Shown here piece by piece: positions 62,237 to 64,000 of a DNA stretch of 64,000 bases (positions are counted from its first letter, which is position 1; each line of letters opens with the position of its first letter). Made by a program: the position numbers and the translations under genes. Below the pieces are notes generated by a model that saw only the letters and a program-made list of their open reading frames with translations, was not told the origin of the DNA and searched no databases. The DNA is taken from the NCBI RefSeq assembly GCF_014212495.1, contig NZ_JACKZC010000007.1, positions 62,001 to 126,000 on the forward strand, given 5' to 3'. This DNA is from Pontibacter sp. Tf4 (GTDB taxonomy: Bacteria; Bacteroidota; Bacteroidia; Cytophagales; Hymenobacteraceae).

Positions 62237-63240
62237 ATTTTCATCCTCGGATCGGGGCTGGCGTATTGGTCGGCGAAGTCGCCGGCCAGGTACTGGTAGT
62301 GCGCAGCCATGGCGATCATGCCGGCGTTGTCGGTGCAGTACTGGAAGGCCGGGATGTACACGTTCCAACTGTAGCGTTTGGCGTAATCCTGCAGGGCAGC
62401 ACGCAAACCGGAGTTGGCCGATACACCACCAGCTATAGCAACTTCTTTTATGCCCAGGTCTTTTGTCGCCTGCACCACTTTCTTCAGCAAGGTCTTGATC
62501 AACGTATGCTGCACACTGGCACAAATATCATTGATGTTCTCCTGTACAAAATCCGGGTTTTCCTTCGTTCTATCACGCAGGAAGTAAAGTACTGAAGTTT
62601 TGATACCGCTGAACGAATAGTCGTAGCCGGGCATGTTGCCAACCGGGAATTCGAAAGCTTTCGGGTTTCCTTGTGCGGCAGCTTTATCCAGCATCGGGCC
62701 ACCCGGGTAAGGCAGTCCCAGCATTTTGGCTGTTTTGTCGAAGGCTTCGCCCACGGCGTCGTCCGTTGTCTGGCCGATCACTTCCATATCCAGGTGGCTT
62801 TTTACGAGCACGATCTGGGTATGGCCGCCACTCACAGTCAGGCACAGGAACGGGAAATTTGGCTTCGGGTCGTCTATAAAATGCGCTAAAATGTGTGCCT
62901 GCATGTGGTTTACATCAATCAGCGGGATGTTAAGCCCCAGCGCCAGCGACTTGGCAAAAGAGCTGCCTACCAGCAGGGCTCCTAAAAGTCCGGGGCCGCG
63001 GGTAAAAGCCACTGCACTTAACTCATTTTTAGTTACATTTGCTTTGTTTAATGCTTCGGTTACAACAGGAATTATATTTTGCTGATGCGCTCTGGAAGCA
63101 AGTTCTGGTACTACGCCGCCATATTTTTCGTGAACGGCCTGAGTAGCAATTATATTCGACAATACCTCACCGCCACGTATAACGGCAGCCGAGGTTTCGT
63201 CGCAGGAAGATTCAATAGCTAAAATTGTAGGTTCGGTCAT
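62233..63240 (-). CDS. tsaD: tRNA N6-adenosine threonylcarbamoyltransferase TsaD
   Basis: The 335-residue ATPase transfers threonylcarbamoyl to A37 of ANN-decoding tRNAs with TsaB and TsaE. The N-terminal ASKHA motif is ILAIESSCDETSAAVI. The metal ligands His112 and His116 are in NHMQAHILAH. The nucleotide-binding segments are SGGHTQIVLV, GGPMLDKAA and AIAGGVSANSGLR, and the last metal Asp region is YCTDNAGMIA. The length is typical. The gene is divergent from a TamB-like gene, with only three bases between their start codons. Confidence 0.97.
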   Translation of the reverse strand: MTEPTILAIESSCDETSAAVIRGGEVLSNIIATQAVHEKYGGVVPELASRAHQQNIIPVVTEALNKANVTKNELSAVAFTRGPGLLGALLVGSSFAKSLALGLNIPLIDVNHMQAHILAHFIDDPKPNFPFLCLTVSGGHTQIVLVKSHLDMEVIGQTTDDAVGEAFDKTAKMLGLPYPGGPMLDKAAAQGNPKAFEFPVGNMPGYDYSFSGIKTSVLYFLRDRTKENPDFVQENINDICASVQHTLIKTLLKKVVQATKDLGIKEVAIAGGVSANSGLRAALQDYAKRYSWNVYIPAFQYCTDNAGMIAMAAHYQYLAGDFADQYASPDPRMKI

Positions 63241-63243
63241 CTT

Positions 63244-64000
63244 TTGGAAAAAGAACAGTCCATAAATTACTTCAAAGTTATAGGAAAAACGCTACTTCAC
63301 ACAGTTGTAGAGCTTATCCTGTTGCTTTTGCTGCTATTTATAGCTGTTTTCTTTGCTATCCGGATACCTGCCGTACAAACCCATATCGCCCAGCGGGCCG
63401 CCCAATGGCTCTCCGAAGCCACAAAGCATGATGTGTCAGTTGGCCGGGTAGATATCGAGTTTTTCAGCAATGTGGTTCTGGAGCAGGTGCAGGTACGCGA
63501 CTATAAAAAGAACGAGCTCTTTTACGTAGGCCGCATCGTAGCCGATATTGCCACCTTCTCGCTACTCCACCCCAACACCCTTACAATAGCCACCCTGGAG
63601 CTGGAGCAGCCCCGCGCCAACTTAGTATACTACCAGGGCTCTGATACCCTGAATGCCGGCGCTTTCTTTAATGCCTTAGGCGATCTGTTCGTAAAGGACA
63701 CCACCAAACCATCCGAGCCTTTTAACTTCGAGCTGCAGGAGCTGATCATCAGGAACGGGCGCTTCACGTACGACGACTTCAACAAACCGCTCGCCGGGCA
63801 TGGCATGGATTACGCCCACCTGACCGTGGACAGCATCTATGGCAATTTTGATGAGCTGGTGCTGGCCGATACCTTAAAAGCCAACATCACTAATTTCAGG
63901 GCTATCGAGACGCGCAGCAATACCAACCTGAAACATTTAGATACCCGCATGACCTACTCCAGTACGTTCTGGGAATGGGATGCGCTCGATCTGAAGGTGC
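63244..64000 (+). CDS. TamB/AsmA-like translocation module protein, 5' part
   Basis: The frame is open from a TTG at 63244 to the right edge (252 codons). No ATG is available near the start, since a stop codon lies at 63220 in this frame. The N-terminus has a membrane helix (VVELILLLLLLFIAVFFAIR). The sequence then reads IPAVQTHIAQRAAQWLSEAT and SVGRVDIEFFSNVVLEQVQV, typical of the AsmA-like N-terminal part of TamB proteins. These span the periplasm and help lipid or outer-membrane protein transport. Beta-rich sequence follows. The 3' end is outside the window, so the family's C-terminal domain cannot be checked. Confidence 0.8.
   Translation, partial: MEKEQSINYFKVIGKTLLHTVVELILLLLLLFIAVFFAIRIPAVQTHIAQRAAQWLSEATKHDVSVGRVDIEFFSNVVLEQVQVRDYKKNELFYVGRIVADIATFSLLHPNTLTIATLELEQPRANLVYYQGSDTLNAGAFFNALGDLFVKDTTKPSEPFNFELQELIIRNGRFTYDDFNKPLAGHGMDYAHLTVDSIYGNFDELVLADTLKANITNFRAIETRSNTNLKHLDTRMTYSSTFWEWDALDLKV
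63273..63280 (-). promoter_or_regulatory. Candidate -7 box of tsaD
   Basis: On the minus strand TAACTTTG fits TAnnTTTG, 33 bases before the tsaD ATG. It lies inside the first codons of the TamB-like gene. Confidence 0.4.

Larger units (their letters stand above)
1..64000. repeat. Dispersed palindrome AACTATAGTT (core CTATAG)
   Basis: The 10-bp palindrome and its 6-bp core recur across the window on no particular strand. Examples of full copies are 1215, 3878, 4091, 4177, 4219, 6394, 7811 and 10321. A hand count of CTATAG in the first 10 kb gives 20, against roughly 2.4 expected for a hexamer at even base composition. Copies are found between genes, in leaders, in coding sequences and between modules of the hairpin blocks. 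Confidence 0.9.

Overview
The window looks like chromosomal DNA of a Bacteroidota bacterium of the Cytophagales, most likely Hymenobacteraceae (Pontibacter-like). The reasons are a type IX secretion C-terminal sorting domain, genes without Shine-Dalgarno leaders, a -33/-7 promoter of the Bacteroidota kind (TTTG-N19-TATATTTG) in front of the tRNA-Cys gene, the gene order parA-parB-DUF5683-dapB-lepB, and several families typical of the group (DUF5117/5118 metalloproteases, VIT-type transporters, DUF6438 lipoproteins). The assignment is by eye and gene content; no database was searched.

Layout. 1-3.4 kb: histidine degradation (hutI cut by the left edge, hutU). 3.5-12.3 kb: small metabolic and stress genes (methyltransferase, thioesterase, zinc alcohol dehydrogenase, SMP-30 lactonase, cytochrome c lipoprotein, M28 peptidase, UspA, BrnQ). 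12.4-15.3 kb: two collinear RluF-like proteins, the second lacking the catalytic Asp and Tyr. 15.4-22.6 kb: pirin, DJ-1/PfpI protein, SDR, and a 1443-residue T9SS-secreted protein with Ig-like repeats. 23-33.3 kb: dinB, a zinc metalloprotease, a radical SAM protein, pyrG and yidC. 33.4-38.6 kb: lipoproteins, a VIT transporter and two DUF2382 stress proteins. 38.7-46 kb: a peptide-binding lipoprotein and the segregation/cell-envelope run (MBL hydrolase, parA, parB, DUF5683, dapB, lepB). 46-54.5 kb: ung, apaG, kdsA, methyltransferases, a coiled-coil membrane protein and cphA. 54.9-56.5 kb: tRNA-Cys and an AT-rich patch with a nonsense-broken gene. 56.7-64 kb: rpsA, HNH endonuclease, NlpC/P60 peptidase, smpB, tsaD and the start of a TamB/AsmA-like gene.

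The most unusual content is non-coding. The palindrome AACTATAGTT and its core CTATAG are scattered through the window (20 CTATAG hexamers counted by eye in the first 10 kb, against about 2.4 expected at even base composition). They occur between genes, in 5' leaders, inside coding sequences almost always in frames reading Thr-Ile-Val/Ala or Tyr-Ser, and at gene ends where they supply a Leu-stop. Six long intergenic blocks (near 1.1, 13.5, 24.1, 29.0, 48.1 and 58.8 kb) are built from a nearly fixed series of short hairpin modules separated by this palindrome. One module, about 120 bp long and present five times, conserves a three-way-junction fold: helix arms differ in sequence between copies but stay complementary. 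In all five cases it lies in the sense direction just downstream of a gene. This is the best candidate here for an undescribed structured RNA or structured mobile DNA element.

No transposase, CRISPR array, prophage or rRNA gene was seen.
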